Positions 1-7,500 of a DNA stretch of 64,000 nt are shown here, piece by piece (within the stretch, counting starts at the first letter, position 1; each line of letters starts with the position of its first letter). Made by a program: the position numbers and the translations under genes. Location of the stretch: NCBI RefSeq assembly GCF_002873455.1, contig NZ_MCUN01000051.1, positions 1 to 64,000 on the forward strand. Direction: 5' to 3'. A model generated the notes under the pieces. That model did not search any database and had not been told where the DNA came from. It was given only the letters and a program-made list of their open reading frames with translations. The DNA is from Vibrio splendidus (GTDB taxonomy: Bacteria; Pseudomonadota; Gammaproteobacteria; Enterobacterales; Vibrionaceae).

Positions 1-200
1 ATTTTAGTTGACCACTACAGTGATTCATTAAGCTTTTTATAAATAAGTCTACTATTTGATCTACATCATATTTCAAACACTTATGTATAACGTAACATAA
101 ATTCTTATAGATTATGAATATAGCAAGCATCAAATGGTAAAGACATATATTCCGATGACGCAGATGTTCTAGATATAAGAAATAGAGAGACTAGTTAATA

Positions 201-1742
201 GTGAACGACAAACAGCTCAACAATGACTATCCAGAATCAGCAAATTTAATATCAACCACCGATCCTAAAAGCTACATAACTTATGCTAACCAGGAGTTTT
301 GCGATATATCTGGATATGGTGAAGAAGAACTGATTGCCAACCCTCACAATTTGGTACGCCACAAAGATATGCCAAAAGCGGCATTTAGACAGATGTGGGA
401 CTATCTTCAATCTGGCAAAAGCTGGATGGGACTAGTAAAAAATCAATGTAAGGGAGAAAAGCACTATTGGGTATCTGCTTTCGTCACCCCTATCAAAGGT
501 GTAGATGGCTCCACAATTGAGTATCAATCTGTTCGAACTAAGCCTACCGAAGCGCAGACCGATCGAGCAACCAAGCTCTATCAAAAAATAAATATTGGCG
601 CATATAAAGTTAAGCCAAGAGTCGCATTTCACAATATTGCAGCTGCCTTTAGTACCATTCTCGCTCTTATTTCTATAGCATCAGCGACGATACAACCGAC
701 CATTATTGCCTTAGCGATAGCGCTTATCAGTGCGACTTTAATGTCACTGGTGTTTATACAGAGATACCGCTTCAACATCGCTAAAGAGTTGGCAAAGTCG
801 ATCTATGACAACCCCCTGATGGAAATGCTTTACACAGATCACTTTGATGATTACTCGCGCCTTGAATTAGCACTAATGATGAAAAGTGCTGAACTTCGCG
901 CGGTCTGTGCCAGAGCAACAGAAACTTCAGGTGATATCCTACTTTCTGCTGAAGACGAGTTCGGCACCATTCAATCCGTAGGACAAAGCCTCGACCGCCA
1001 ATGCCATGAAACTGAACAAGTAGCTACTGCTATTGAAGAACTTAGCCATTCGATTGATGATGTGGCCAAATCAGCGGCTAATGCTTCCAAACTAGCTGAG
1101 GAAGCAGATAATGAATCAAAAGAAGGACTTCGAAGTATCAAGAGCACAATTAATGAGATCAACTCATTAACCCATGAACTTGCACAGACTCGTTCTATCA
1201 TCACCCAACTTGCACAAGACAGCCAACAAATTGAAACGATTCTTAAACTAATCACAACTATTTCAGAGCAAACCAATCTTCTTGCTCTAAATGCTGCAAT
1301 TGAGGCTGCCCGTGCTGGTGAAGCTGGTCGTGGTTTCGCAGTTGTTGCCGATGAGGTACGGAACCTAGCATCGATAACAGGCGAGTCTGCAAATGAAATT
1401 CACTTTATGATTGCACAGCTTCAGCAAACAGCAAACCGTGCCGTTAATTCAATGGAGAAAGGTGGTGAGTTGTCAGTTCGATGCAAAGAGCAAGCAAATG
1501 AGAGTGGTAATGTCTTACAAGCTATTTCTGATAAGCTAAACATGGTTTCAGACAGTAGCATGCAAATCGCCACAGCGGTTGACCAACAAGCGATAGTAAC
1601 TCAGGAAGTAAATCGTAACGTTTCAAACATCAAAGCACTAGCAAACGAAACCTCAGCGACCTCTCAAACATCAATCGAACGCACGGGCGTATTGGTTGAT
1701 CGAATAAAAGCATTACAACGTTTGATGAAGCAATTTCAGTAA
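201..1742 (+). CDS. Aer-like PAS chemoreceptor (MCP)
   Basis: This is a 513-aa methyl-accepting chemotaxis protein of the Aer (energy/redox taxis) type. An N-terminal PAS domain (about residues 10-115) carries the Aer-like stretch NPHNLVRHKDMP. Two close hydrophobic segments (about 143-188) form a membrane hairpin with no large periplasmic domain, so sensing is cytoplasmic. The conserved signalling tip EQTNLLALNAAIEAARAGE starts near residue 356 and would contact CheA and CheW. The start is GTG; no strong Shine-Dalgarno is seen, so an alternative start cannot be excluded. It stands alone. FAD binding is inferred from family resemblance, not shown by the sequence. Confidence 0.9.
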   Translation: MNDKQLNNDYPESANLISTTDPKSYITYANQEFCDISGYGEEELIANPHNLVRHKDMPKAAFRQMWDYLQSGKSWMGLVKNQCKGEKHYWVSAFVTPIKGVDGSTIEYQSVRTKPTEAQTDRATKLYQKINIGAYKVKPRVAFHNIAAAFSTILALISIASATIQPTIIALAIALISATLMSLVFIQRYRFNIAKELAKSIYDNPLMEMLYTDHFDDYSRLELALMMKSAELRAVCARATETSGDILLSAEDEFGTIQSVGQSLDRQCHETEQVATAIEELSHSIDDVAKSAANASKLAEEADNESKEGLRSIKSTINEINSLTHELAQTRSIITQLAQDSQQIETILKLITTISEQTNLLALNAAIEAARAGEAGRGFAVVADEVRNLASITGESANEIHFMIAQLQQTANRAVNSMEKGGELSVRCKEQANESGNVLQAISDKLNMVSDSSMQIATAVDQQAIVTQEVNRNVSNIKALANETSATSQTSIERTGVLVDRIKALQRLMKQFQ

Positions 1743-2063
1743 GTCTTAACTAAGCAAGAGCTGCAATTACCGTATGTCAGAGCGTTGTAGAGCTTTTCGT
1801 TGGCTGCTTTTAGCCATTCGTTCATCGCTGGGCTAGCAAGCTCATGGACATAAACGATTTAGATCTATACCTCTAAATTGTTTATACAAGATCAGACAAA
1901 GTATCTCGAAACCTTAAATTACTTGCGGCAGGTAAACCAAAAAAAGTCGCAATCGTTGCCTGCATGAGAAAGATGGTTGTAATACTTAATTCAATGATCA
2001 GAGACGGCGTAATGTGGGATAAAGGTAGCGCCAAAAATTAACTATTGACGCCATAGTCTCTTG
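1743..2063. other. Intergenic stretch with transposon remnant
   Basis: Apart from the IS110-family tail at 1921-2040, nothing recognisable lies here. Just before the stop of the next gene (read on the minus strand) is GCTAACAAGAGAC, which resembles the start of an attC site. No complete second attC can be traced. Confidence 0.5.
1921..2040 (+). pseudogene. IS110-family transposase C-terminal remnant
   Basis: Translation in one plus frame gives about 40 residues containing GKPKKVAIVACMRKM and ending in a TAA at 2038-2040. This matches the conserved C-terminus of IS110/IS1111 transposases (LLAAGKPKKVA...ACMRK). Upstream sequence back to 1743 does not continue the family and has no start, so only the tail survives. 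It abuts the 3' end of an integron-like cassette. IS1111-type elements are known to target attC sites, which may explain the position; that link is inference. Confidence 0.7.
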
Positions 2064-2516
2064 TTAGCTTAAAAACACCACTGCATTATTTAAGGCATGA
2101 ATGCCAAATGTAACCCCAAATGCCGATTTAAATGATTTTTGACGCCAAATTAAATAGGATATTGAAAGAATAAAAAACAAGAAAAGTACGCCAAATCCGT
2201 TTAGCACGCTGTTAAAAGTATGTGCTGCGGCCCATGTCAGCGCGCTAATTACTGAAGTCATCACTACTTCAAAATTAAACATTTGTATAAGCTTTAATAT
2301 TGGAACCATTAGAAGCGTTTCGACAGCCGGAGCTAGAATAATCAAAAACAATAATGACGATTCCTGTCTATCATCCGGAGCAACAAGTTCAGAACCCCAA
2401 ACGTATGACGCAGCGAATACTAAAGGAAAAGTCACACAAGCATGCAATAGATATGATTTCACTACATATCCGATTTCACTTTGGTTTGTATTAAATAAAA
2501 AACTAAATATTTTCAT
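2064..2516 (-). CDS. CPBP-family membrane protein (putative cassette gene)
   Basis: This is a 150-aa polytopic membrane protein resembling the CPBP/Abi (CAAX protease and bacteriocin-processing) family. The three short motifs can be matched: a Glu in APAVETLL, a His in WAAAHTFNS and HxxxN in GIHALNN. Motif 1 has a single Glu where the family usually has EE, so proteolytic activity is uncertain. The reading frame extends upstream to 2591, but that part lies inside the attC-like site. ATG at 2516 has a GGAAG ribosome site 5 nt upstream and is preferred. Such genes are common in Vibrio integron cassettes. Confidence 0.7.
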   Translation of the reverse strand: MKIFSFLFNTNQSEIGYVVKSYLLHACVTFPLVFAASYVWGSELVAPDDRQESSLLFLIILAPAVETLLMVPILKLIQMFNFEVVMTSVISALTWAAAHTFNSVLNGFGVLFLFFILSISYLIWRQKSFKSAFGVTFGIHALNNAVVFLS

Positions 2517-2534
2517 GCTCACTTCCATGTTTAA

Positions 2535-2637
2535 GCTAACGCCCACAATAAGGTGTGCCCCAATGAACCAACAAAGCACACCGAAATCCATACCAAAAAT
2601 GCCGAGTAAAACGCATCACCTTGATTGTTTTGTTATA
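2535..2637 (-). repeat. attC-like integron recombination site (VCR type)
   Basis: Read on the minus strand, about 103 bp begins with TATAAC (R'' side) and ends with GGGCGTTAGC (R' side), as in Vibrio attC/VCR repeats. The inner arms 2613-2628 and 2545-2558 pair as ACAATCAAGGTG against CACCTTATTGT, with one unpaired base. An extrahelical base of this kind is a hallmark of attC sites. The site lies directly after the 88-aa gene and directly before the CPBP gene, as expected between two cassettes. No integrase gene or further attC array is present, so this would be an isolated cassette pair. Confidence 0.65.
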
Positions 2638-2674
2638 TTTTATGTTAAGTTAATCCCGTTTTAACCCAGAAAGA

Positions 2675-2941
2675 TTATTTAATAGAAAGCAAAAAAGCCA
2701 CTAAAGAAGTGAAGACTAAAAGAGAGGAGAAAAACACCAAACGCACTTTTTTCTGAACTGCTTTCCCCGTATCCGAAAGAGCGACCTTTTTGTCAAAGAT
2801 AATCAGAAAATTATCGAAATGACTCAACCAACTGGTTTTATGAAGTTTGTATCTTGATATTATTAGAGGACCAGCTGTAAGCGACAGGCCAAAAACAAGA
2901 AATGAACTAGCCAACAAAATCTTCATCGCTATTTCAAACAT
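2675..2941 (-). CDS. Small two-helix membrane protein (putative cassette gene)
   Basis: This is an 88-aa protein of unknown function. One hydrophobic helix lies near the N-terminus (about 6-28), a basic central part follows (KLHKTSW...KKVAL...KKVRL), and a second helix sits at the C-terminus (about 68-86). It lies immediately upstream of the attC-like site on the same strand, the usual place for an integron cassette gene. A start at M6 is possible; neither start has a strong ribosome site. No family is recognised. Confidence 0.5.
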   Translation of the reverse strand: MFEIAMKILLASSFLVFGLSLTAGPLIISRYKLHKTSWLSHFDNFLIIFDKKVALSDTGKAVQKKVRLVFFSSLLVFTSLVAFLLSIK

Positions 2942-3565
2942 ATGAACTTCTTACTCCAAAAAAATATAACATTTTAATATCGTGCCAGCACGAATTGATG
3001 TATTCAGCATATCGCAAGCACTCTCTCTAACCAACTGAAAAGTATGCATATAATTCAGTTTATATCTAATTTTAAATTAAAAAGCGTGCGAGCACATATT
3101 GCTTCCGATTCAAGGCACTTTATCAATCAAAAACTTCCCTTTGTTTTCTACTATTCAACAGCCTAGAAATAGTGAGCAACATATTCGTACGTAACTGTGA
3201 TTGAAGGTCAGTCTGTTATGGATTAGAAAATTTAACTACGTTGTTGGATCTCTAGGTATGAGGAAAAGTAAGGCAAGTTGCAGGGTTTGAAACTGAGTTC
3301 AATCCCTCTCTGGCTCACTTTGGGGCATTTTCGAGCTAGAAAATGCCACGCGTGAAAATTCAGGTTGTGATGTTTTTGGACATAAATGAGCTATAGCTTC
3401 AGCTAAATTAGCAATTCATGGATAACTAATAGTATGGGAAGTAGCTAAGTTTAACGCCCCTGTTTTGATAGCGCAGGTGACGTCCATTACTACCAACGAT
3501 GATGCTCAACATAATCATCGAATAAATGTATTGCTTTTGTTAATCATCTATTTTAATTTAAAAAA
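2942..3565. other. Gene-free stretch before the cysS leader
   Basis: No convincing protein gene is seen in about 620 bp. It contains one copy of a hairpin-bearing repeat (3320-3384) and a short sequence resembling the 3' end of a tRNA (3295-3318) that cannot be completed into a tRNA. The promoter for the cysS leader must lie near the end, but no clear -35/-10 pair could be assigned. Confidence 0.4.
3320..3384. repeat. Hairpin repeat, copy A
   Basis: A roughly 65-bp sequence is shared with 5262-5325. It contains the inverted repeat GGCATTTTC-GAGCTA-GAAAATGCC (3324-3347). The other copy has GGCACTTTC-GAGCTA-GAAAGTGTC, so the stem changes on both sides while pairing is kept. Confidence 0.6.
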
Positions 3566-3652
3566 ATGACGCCAATAACTACTTCCACTCAAACTCTATG
3601 TTGTTGCTGTAAATACCTTATTTACGGCCGTTTTCGTGTAGCTATTACGTAG
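3566..3652 (+). CDS. Poly-cysteine leader peptide of cysS
   Basis: This 28-codon frame starts at ATG 3566 and stops at TAG 3650. Codons 12-15 are TGT TGT TGC TGT (3599-3610), giving four consecutive cysteines. It ends about 23 nt before an intrinsic terminator and 75 nt before a cysteinyl-tRNA synthetase gene. That arrangement is the classical layout of amino-acid-responsive attenuation. The upstream sequence is A-rich without a clear Shine-Dalgarno, so translation could be weak or leaderless. Poly-cysteine leader frames acting as cysteine-responsive attenuators are known from mycobacteria. The function here is inferred from position and codon content. Confidence 0.7.
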   Translation: MTPITTSTQTLCCCCKYLIYGRFRVAIT

Positions 3653-3681
3653 CAAACCTATCGCACTATTACCTAGGCCGT
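3624..3681 (+). promoter_or_regulatory. Possible antiterminator pairing of cysS leader
   Basis: ACGGCC at 3624-3629, starting 14 nt after the last Cys codon, is complementary to GGCCGT at 3676-3681, the outer part of the terminator's first arm. A ribosome stalled on the Cys codons would leave this segment free to pair and block the terminator. A ribosome reaching the stop codon at 3650 would cover it. The pairing is only six GC-rich base pairs, so it is modest evidence. Confidence 0.5.
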
Positions 3682-3710
3682 TGATGTTTTCATCCACGGC
3701 CTTTTTGTAT
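3675..3710 (+). terminator. Attenuator terminator upstream of cysS
   Basis: GGCCGTTGATG (3676-3686), loop TTTT, then CATCCACGGCC (3691-3701) form an 11-bp stem with one mismatch, followed by TTTTTGTATTT. It lies between the Cys-rich leader frame and cysS, so it must be read through for cysS to be expressed from upstream. Confidence 0.8.
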
Positions 3711-3727
3711 TTATAAGGATATGATTT

Positions 3728-5101
3728 ATGACCCAACCGACACTCCAGCTCTTTAATACCCTTAATAGAACACTGAGTCCGTTTTATACGATTCAACCCC
3801 GTAAGGTTGGCCTTTATGCATGTGGCCCAACCGTTTATGACTATGCACATGTCGGTAATCTACGTACCTATTTGTTCGTTGACGTCCTAAAACGCGTACT
3901 ACAGATCAATGGGTATCAAGTTAATCATGTCATGAACATAACCGATGTCGGACATCTAGTATCAGATGGTGACACTGGAGAAGACAAGATGGAGAAAGGT
4001 GCACGCAAACAAGAAAAATCAGCTTGGGATATTGCTACTTTTTTTGAAGACGCATTTTTTACTGATCTTGAAAGGCTTAACATTCTCAAACCTTCTATCA
4101 CTTGCCGAGCAACTGATCATATTCAAGAGCAGATTTCGTTTATTCAGTCACTCGAAGCTAAAGGCTATACCTATCAAACCAGTGATGGTATTTATTTTGA
4201 TACAGAGAAGTTACCCGACTACGGAAAGCTTGCGCGATTAGATATGGAAGGTTTGGAAGCTGGCATTCGCGTTGATATGGCGGAGAAAAAGCATCCTACA
4301 GATTTTGCACTATGGAAATTCACTGGCGAACAGAAACGGCAAATGGAGTGGACAAGTCCATGGGGAAATGGCTTCCCAGGGTGGCATATTGAATGTTCAG
4401 CGATGGCAGAGAAGTACTTGGGAGAAACCTTCGATATACATATCGGTGGTGAAGATCACATTCCTATACACCACACCAATGAAATTGCACAATGCCAAGC
4501 TAAAAACGGACATGTACAAGCAAACTTTTGGTTGCATGGTTACTTCTTAAATATTAACAATGAGAAAATATCTAAGTCGGGTTCTACACTGCGTTTAGAA
4601 AGCCTAATCGACAAAGGTTATGATCCTTTAGCTTATCGTTATTTAACCTTAACCAGTCACTATCGTAGCCAGCTCAGTTTTACTTGGGAAGGGTTGAATG
4701 GCGCACAAAAGGCACTGCGTAGATTAAGAAAGAAAATCACTGATATGCCTGACGGTGGTAACGTTGACAACCAGTTCAAAGCTGAATTTCTTGCACGTAT
4801 CAACCGCGATTTAAATATGCCGCAAGCACTCGCCTTATTATGGGAGGTCACTGATAGTTCCATAGAGCCTGCCAATAAAAAAGCGACACTACTTTATTTT
4901 GATCAAGTATTTGGCCTTAACCTTGATAAGGTTGAACAGTTAACAATCCCCAAACAAGTTCAACAGCTCGCTGAACAACGTCAATGTTTGAAAGAACAGG
5001 GGCGATATGATGAAGCAGACACAATCCGAGAGCAAATTCGAGCTTTGGGATATCAAGTTAACGATAGTACTAATCAATCGAGTGTAACCAAGTTACTTTA
5101 A
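3728..5101 (+). CDS. cysS: Cysteinyl-tRNA synthetase (attenuator-controlled copy)
   Basis: This 457-aa class I aminoacyl-tRNA synthetase charges tRNA-Cys. The HIGH motif is HVGN (41-44) and the KMSKS motif is KISKS (280-284). Zinc ligands align as C32, C223, H248 and E252; the last three have the same spacing as C209/H234/E238 of E. coli CysRS. The gap between the first two ligands is about ten residues longer. ATG at 3728 follows AAGGA with 8-nt spacing. The gene is monocistronic, behind a four-Cys leader and terminator. Its setting among cassette-like genes and repeats, away from usual housekeeping neighbours, suggests an extra copy. That cannot be proven from this window. Confidence 0.93.
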   Translation: MTQPTLQLFNTLNRTLSPFYTIQPRKVGLYACGPTVYDYAHVGNLRTYLFVDVLKRVLQINGYQVNHVMNITDVGHLVSDGDTGEDKMEKGARKQEKSAWDIATFFEDAFFTDLERLNILKPSITCRATDHIQEQISFIQSLEAKGYTYQTSDGIYFDTEKLPDYGKLARLDMEGLEAGIRVDMAEKKHPTDFALWKFTGEQKRQMEWTSPWGNGFPGWHIECSAMAEKYLGETFDIHIGGEDHIPIHHTNEIAQCQAKNGHVQANFWLHGYFLNINNEKISKSGSTLRLESLIDKGYDPLAYRYLTLTSHYRSQLSFTWEGLNGAQKALRRLRKKITDMPDGGNVDNQFKAEFLARINRDLNMPQALALLWEVTDSSIEPANKKATLLYFDQVFGLNLDKVEQLTIPKQVQQLAEQRQCLKEQGRYDEADTIREQIRALGYQVNDSTNQSSVTKLL

Positions 5102-5122
5102 TTAAAATCACCCGTTTTACCG

Positions 5123-5153
5123 AATAAGAGGTTAGCAATCGCCTCTTATTTCT
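5123..5153 (+). terminator. Putative cysS terminator
   Basis: AATAAGAGG (5123-5131) pairs with CCTCTTATT (5142-5150), 22 bp after the cysS stop. The U-tract is short, so efficiency is uncertain. Confidence 0.55.
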
Positions 5154-5261
5154 GGGTTATGGGCTGGTTTGAGCTTACACCGTAATTCATAAGGCTCGTA
5201 TTAGAAAAAGTCGGCCAAAATTGTGATAATGAAAGCCACAGTGTTATTAATTAAGCTTATA

Positions 5262-5325
5262 TTGGGGCACTTTCGAGCTAGAAAGTGTCACGTATAAAAT
5301 TCAGCCTATGAAGATTTTGGACACT
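5262..5325. repeat. Hairpin repeat, copy B
   Basis: This is the second copy of the repeat at 3320-3384, in the same orientation and roughly 75-80% alike by eye. Its inverted repeat (5266-5289) keeps pairing despite base changes. The two copies bracket the cysS transcription unit. Confidence 0.6.
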
Positions 5326-5444
5326 ACCTTATTACGAATAGAGTTAGATTTGATATCGTTCGTATGGAAAAATATGGTCTATCTGCATAAGCGTGGTGAA
5401 ATTTAGTGAACTACTAGAGGTGTCCCATAGAAATCAATGTAATT

Positions 5445-5486
5445 AAAGAAGAGGGATTCAAAATAACGTTTGAATCCCTCTTCTTT
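5445..5486. terminator. Strong bidirectional terminator
   Basis: GAAGAGGGATTCAAA (5448-5462) pairs perfectly with TTTGAATCCCTCTTC (5469-5483) and is flanked by AAA and TTT that extend the stem to 18 bp. It could insulate cysS from the convergent DUF1090 gene. Confidence 0.75.
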
Positions 5487-5589
5487 AGAGCCACCTAGCT
5501 TCTATTTATTATTTATTATTTATTATTTATCCACACGAACATAGAACACTGATTATTACGTTGTACACGGACATCCATTACCAGAAATG

Positions 5590-5991
5590 CTATGGAAGTA
5601 GTGACAATTCCTTTTCAAAATGTTCAATTTTACGCTGTTCTTCTTCGATCTTTGTTTTGTATTTAACTATTTTATCTTCTTCTTGATAAGTTACGGCTTC
5701 ACTAAGGTCTGAACGATACTCTAGAATTTCATCTTGAGAGTCTTCAATCTTTTCTGATAGCTCGTCTTTAAGATCATCGTTGCTACAGTACGCATTCACT
5801 TGCTCTAACGCATCACTCAATCCATTAAGTTTCTCTGTGTGTCCATTAATTTTTGCGATCTCCATTTTGTGCTGAATTTCACATGCCTTTTTATCACAGC
5901 CCACTTTTTCTGAACAATCAGAGGCAAGTGCAGCAAGTGGTAAAAAAAATAATGGTAAAGATAACAGTAAATTAGTGTGATTTTTGAACAT
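5590..5991 (-). CDS. DUF1090 (YqjC-like) periplasmic protein
   Basis: This 133-aa secreted protein starts with a signal peptide (hydrophobic 8-20, likely cut after LAALA). The mature part is charged and helical and fits DUF1090/YqjC: a Cys in KKACEIQHKM, then GLSDALEQVNAYC, the Cys in YCSNDDL, and repeated Lys/Glu heptads. A coiled-coil-like C-terminus is predicted. The family's function is poorly known. The gene is monocistronic and faces the strong terminator at 5445-5486. Confidence 0.8.
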   Translation of the reverse strand: MFKNHTNLLLSLPLFFLPLAALASDCSEKVGCDKKACEIQHKMEIAKINGHTEKLNGLSDALEQVNAYCSNDDLKDELSEKIEDSQDEILEYRSDLSEAVTYQEEDKIVKYKTKIEEEQRKIEHFEKELSLLP

Positions 5992-6117
5992 TGAAATTGC
6001 CTGTTGCTAAATGAATAAAAAGTCTAGAAGAGCAATTTACAAGGAAACAACATCAAGCTCTATACTGTTTGTCCGTTAAATAAACACAAATGGTATATCG
6101 CGCGATTAATTGGCAAA

Positions 6118-6927
6118 TTACACAGTGAACTCGATACTTTTCTTTTTCATCTTTTGGCTATAGTAGCTAAAATACTTAAACGACTGATCACGGTCGGCCG
6201 ACATATTTTGATAAAAAGGATTATTGACGAGCGGCAGTGGATCAACCCTAAAAAGAAACAAACCAAACATAGAACGCTTAGGCGTCAAGTACAAATCGTA
6301 TAAAAATTGTGCCATCGCGGGGTCGTGGACTGGAATAACGAATGAAGGCTTTTTTAAATCATCAGCGATATATTGAAGTATCTGTTTTCTAATCGATAAG
6401 CTGATCGAGCCAACACTTAACAGCATATCCGTCTGATCGTCATAAACGATATGACCCACAATTAACCCTTTGCAGTAAAAGCTGAGAATGACGAGGTTAT
6501 CAACTGAGAGGTGGTCAGCGTTATAAAATTTCAAAAAGTCTAACGAATAGAGTTTTGAGTGAAGCGATAGTATATCAGTCCATAACTCGCTAGGAATCGA
6601 TTTGACTGTGTAGCTAACGACATTGTCGATTGCGTAACTATAGGATATATCTTGATTCACTGGAATTTCACCCAACTTAACTGAAGGTGAAATTACGTCT
6701 ACTTCTTTTGCATCAAACTCATACACTTGGGCAAAATAATTGGCAATGCCCAAACGTCTCAGTAAACTCGTTTTGGTTTCTCCCCTTTCCCATTTGCTTA
6801 TCATTACTTGATTCACTCCCTCAAAAGCTCGATGGGAATGAGCAAGCAAGGTTGCTAACTCTTCTTGTGACAAGCCTTGCTCTTCACGAAGCCTTTTTAG
6901 TTCATTAGAAAAACCATCTCGAGTCAT
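6118..6927 (-). CDS. XRE-family regulator with C-terminal sensor-like domain
   Basis: This 269-aa protein has an N-terminal helix-turn-helix of the Cro/XRE type (about residues 5-62: LKRLREEQGLSQEELA ... MISKWERGET). The remaining 200 residues belong to no family I recognise with certainty; the mixed alpha/beta pattern and length could fit a GNAT-like fold, but no acetyl-CoA loop is evident. ATG at 6927 follows AGGA with 7-nt spacing and is preferred over the in-frame ATG at 6948, which lacks a ribosome site. No neighbour suggests its targets. Confidence 0.8.
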   Translation of the reverse strand: MTRDGFSNELKRLREEQGLSQEELATLLAHSHRAFEGVNQVMISKWERGETKTSLLRRLGIANYFAQVYEFDAKEVDVISPSVKLGEIPVNQDISYSYAIDNVVSYTVKSIPSELWTDILSLHSKLYSLDFLKFYNADHLSVDNLVILSFYCKGLIVGHIVYDDQTDMLLSVGSISLSIRKQILQYIADDLKKPSFVIPVHDPAMAQFLYDLYLTPKRSMFGLFLFRVDPLPLVNNPFYQNMSADRDQSFKYFSYYSQKMKKKSIEFTV

Positions 6928-7500
6928 TGAGTTCCTGCCGCTTTCCATTTACAAATCAATTTACTACGTTTTATTGTAGTACCGATAACACCGTGTCGAA
7001 ATACCAGTTCACTTGTCTCAACCAAGTAAAATGTAAAACATGAACACATTTATGAAAATATCGCTCTCTAGAGCCACCAAATTAATAGTTATCACATTAG
7101 CATTATTTGTGGGGAATTTCGGCTGCCAGCAAAATACCTAACTATACCCATAACTCGTAAAGAGACAGAAAACAGCTAAGGAAACGTACTAACCTACCTC
7201 ATCTCCATGAAGAAAACCTTTAATACGTTAAAGCATGATTCATTGCACTTAAAACGTGGTCACGAGCCATCTAACGAAAAATCCAAAAGCCTCCGAGGTG
7301 ACTCAAAGCTTCCGCGAACATCGGTATTCCTCCTCACACTGATCTATTTCCCATCTTTCGAAGTACAAGTTATTAATAATTCGATATAAATCGCTTTCTT
7401 TTTCAAATTGTTGTCTAAAATTTTATAGAGCTTACCATTTCGGTAATTGCCACAAGTAACGACACCTTTTGATGGTTAGTTTTGGTTATAAGGAGAGGAA
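6928..7500. other. Intergenic stretch with possible micro-gene
   Basis: About 570 bp separates the XRE gene from the ABC operon. It holds only a possible 29-codon lipoprotein-like frame (7052-7141). The last part is the promoter region of the AttE-like operon. Confidence 0.4.
7052..7141 (+). CDS. Possible 29-aa lipoprotein-like peptide
   Basis: ATG at 7052 opens a frame with a basic N-region, a hydrophobic core (LIVITLALFVG) and a Cys in NFGCQQNT, then TAA at 7139. That resembles a bacterial lipoprotein signal, although the lipobox is imperfect (Asn-Phe-Gly-Cys). An in-frame ATG at 7040 would add four residues. There is no good ribosome site. It could be a micro-lipoprotein or the stub of a decayed gene. 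Confidence 0.3.
   Translation: MKISLSRATKLIVITLALFVGNFGCQQNT

Larger units (their letters stand above)
5102..5589. other. Intergenic stretch after cysS
   Basis: It contains two terminator hairpins (5123-5153 and 5445-5486) and copy B of the hairpin repeat (5262-5325). No protein gene is seen. Confidence 0.5.

Noticed and set aside
2000..2062. Second complete attC after the CPBP gene
   Set aside because: AGAGAC/GTCTCT can pair and an R''-like GCTAAC is present, but no R' GTTA end exists and one arm lies in the transposase remnant.
3295..3318. tRNA 3'-end-like sequence (GAGTTCAATCCCTCTCTGGCTC)
   Set aside because: The T-arm-like piece has no matching acceptor or anticodon arm upstream and no CCA in place, so no tRNA or clear att site can be built.
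3596..3850. 84-codon minus-strand frame across the cysS leader
   Set aside because: It is antisense to the Cys leader, terminator and cysS start and resembles no protein.
7207..7389. 60-codon open frame
   Set aside because: No ribosome site, no family resemblance and low-complexity basic composition; treated as chance.
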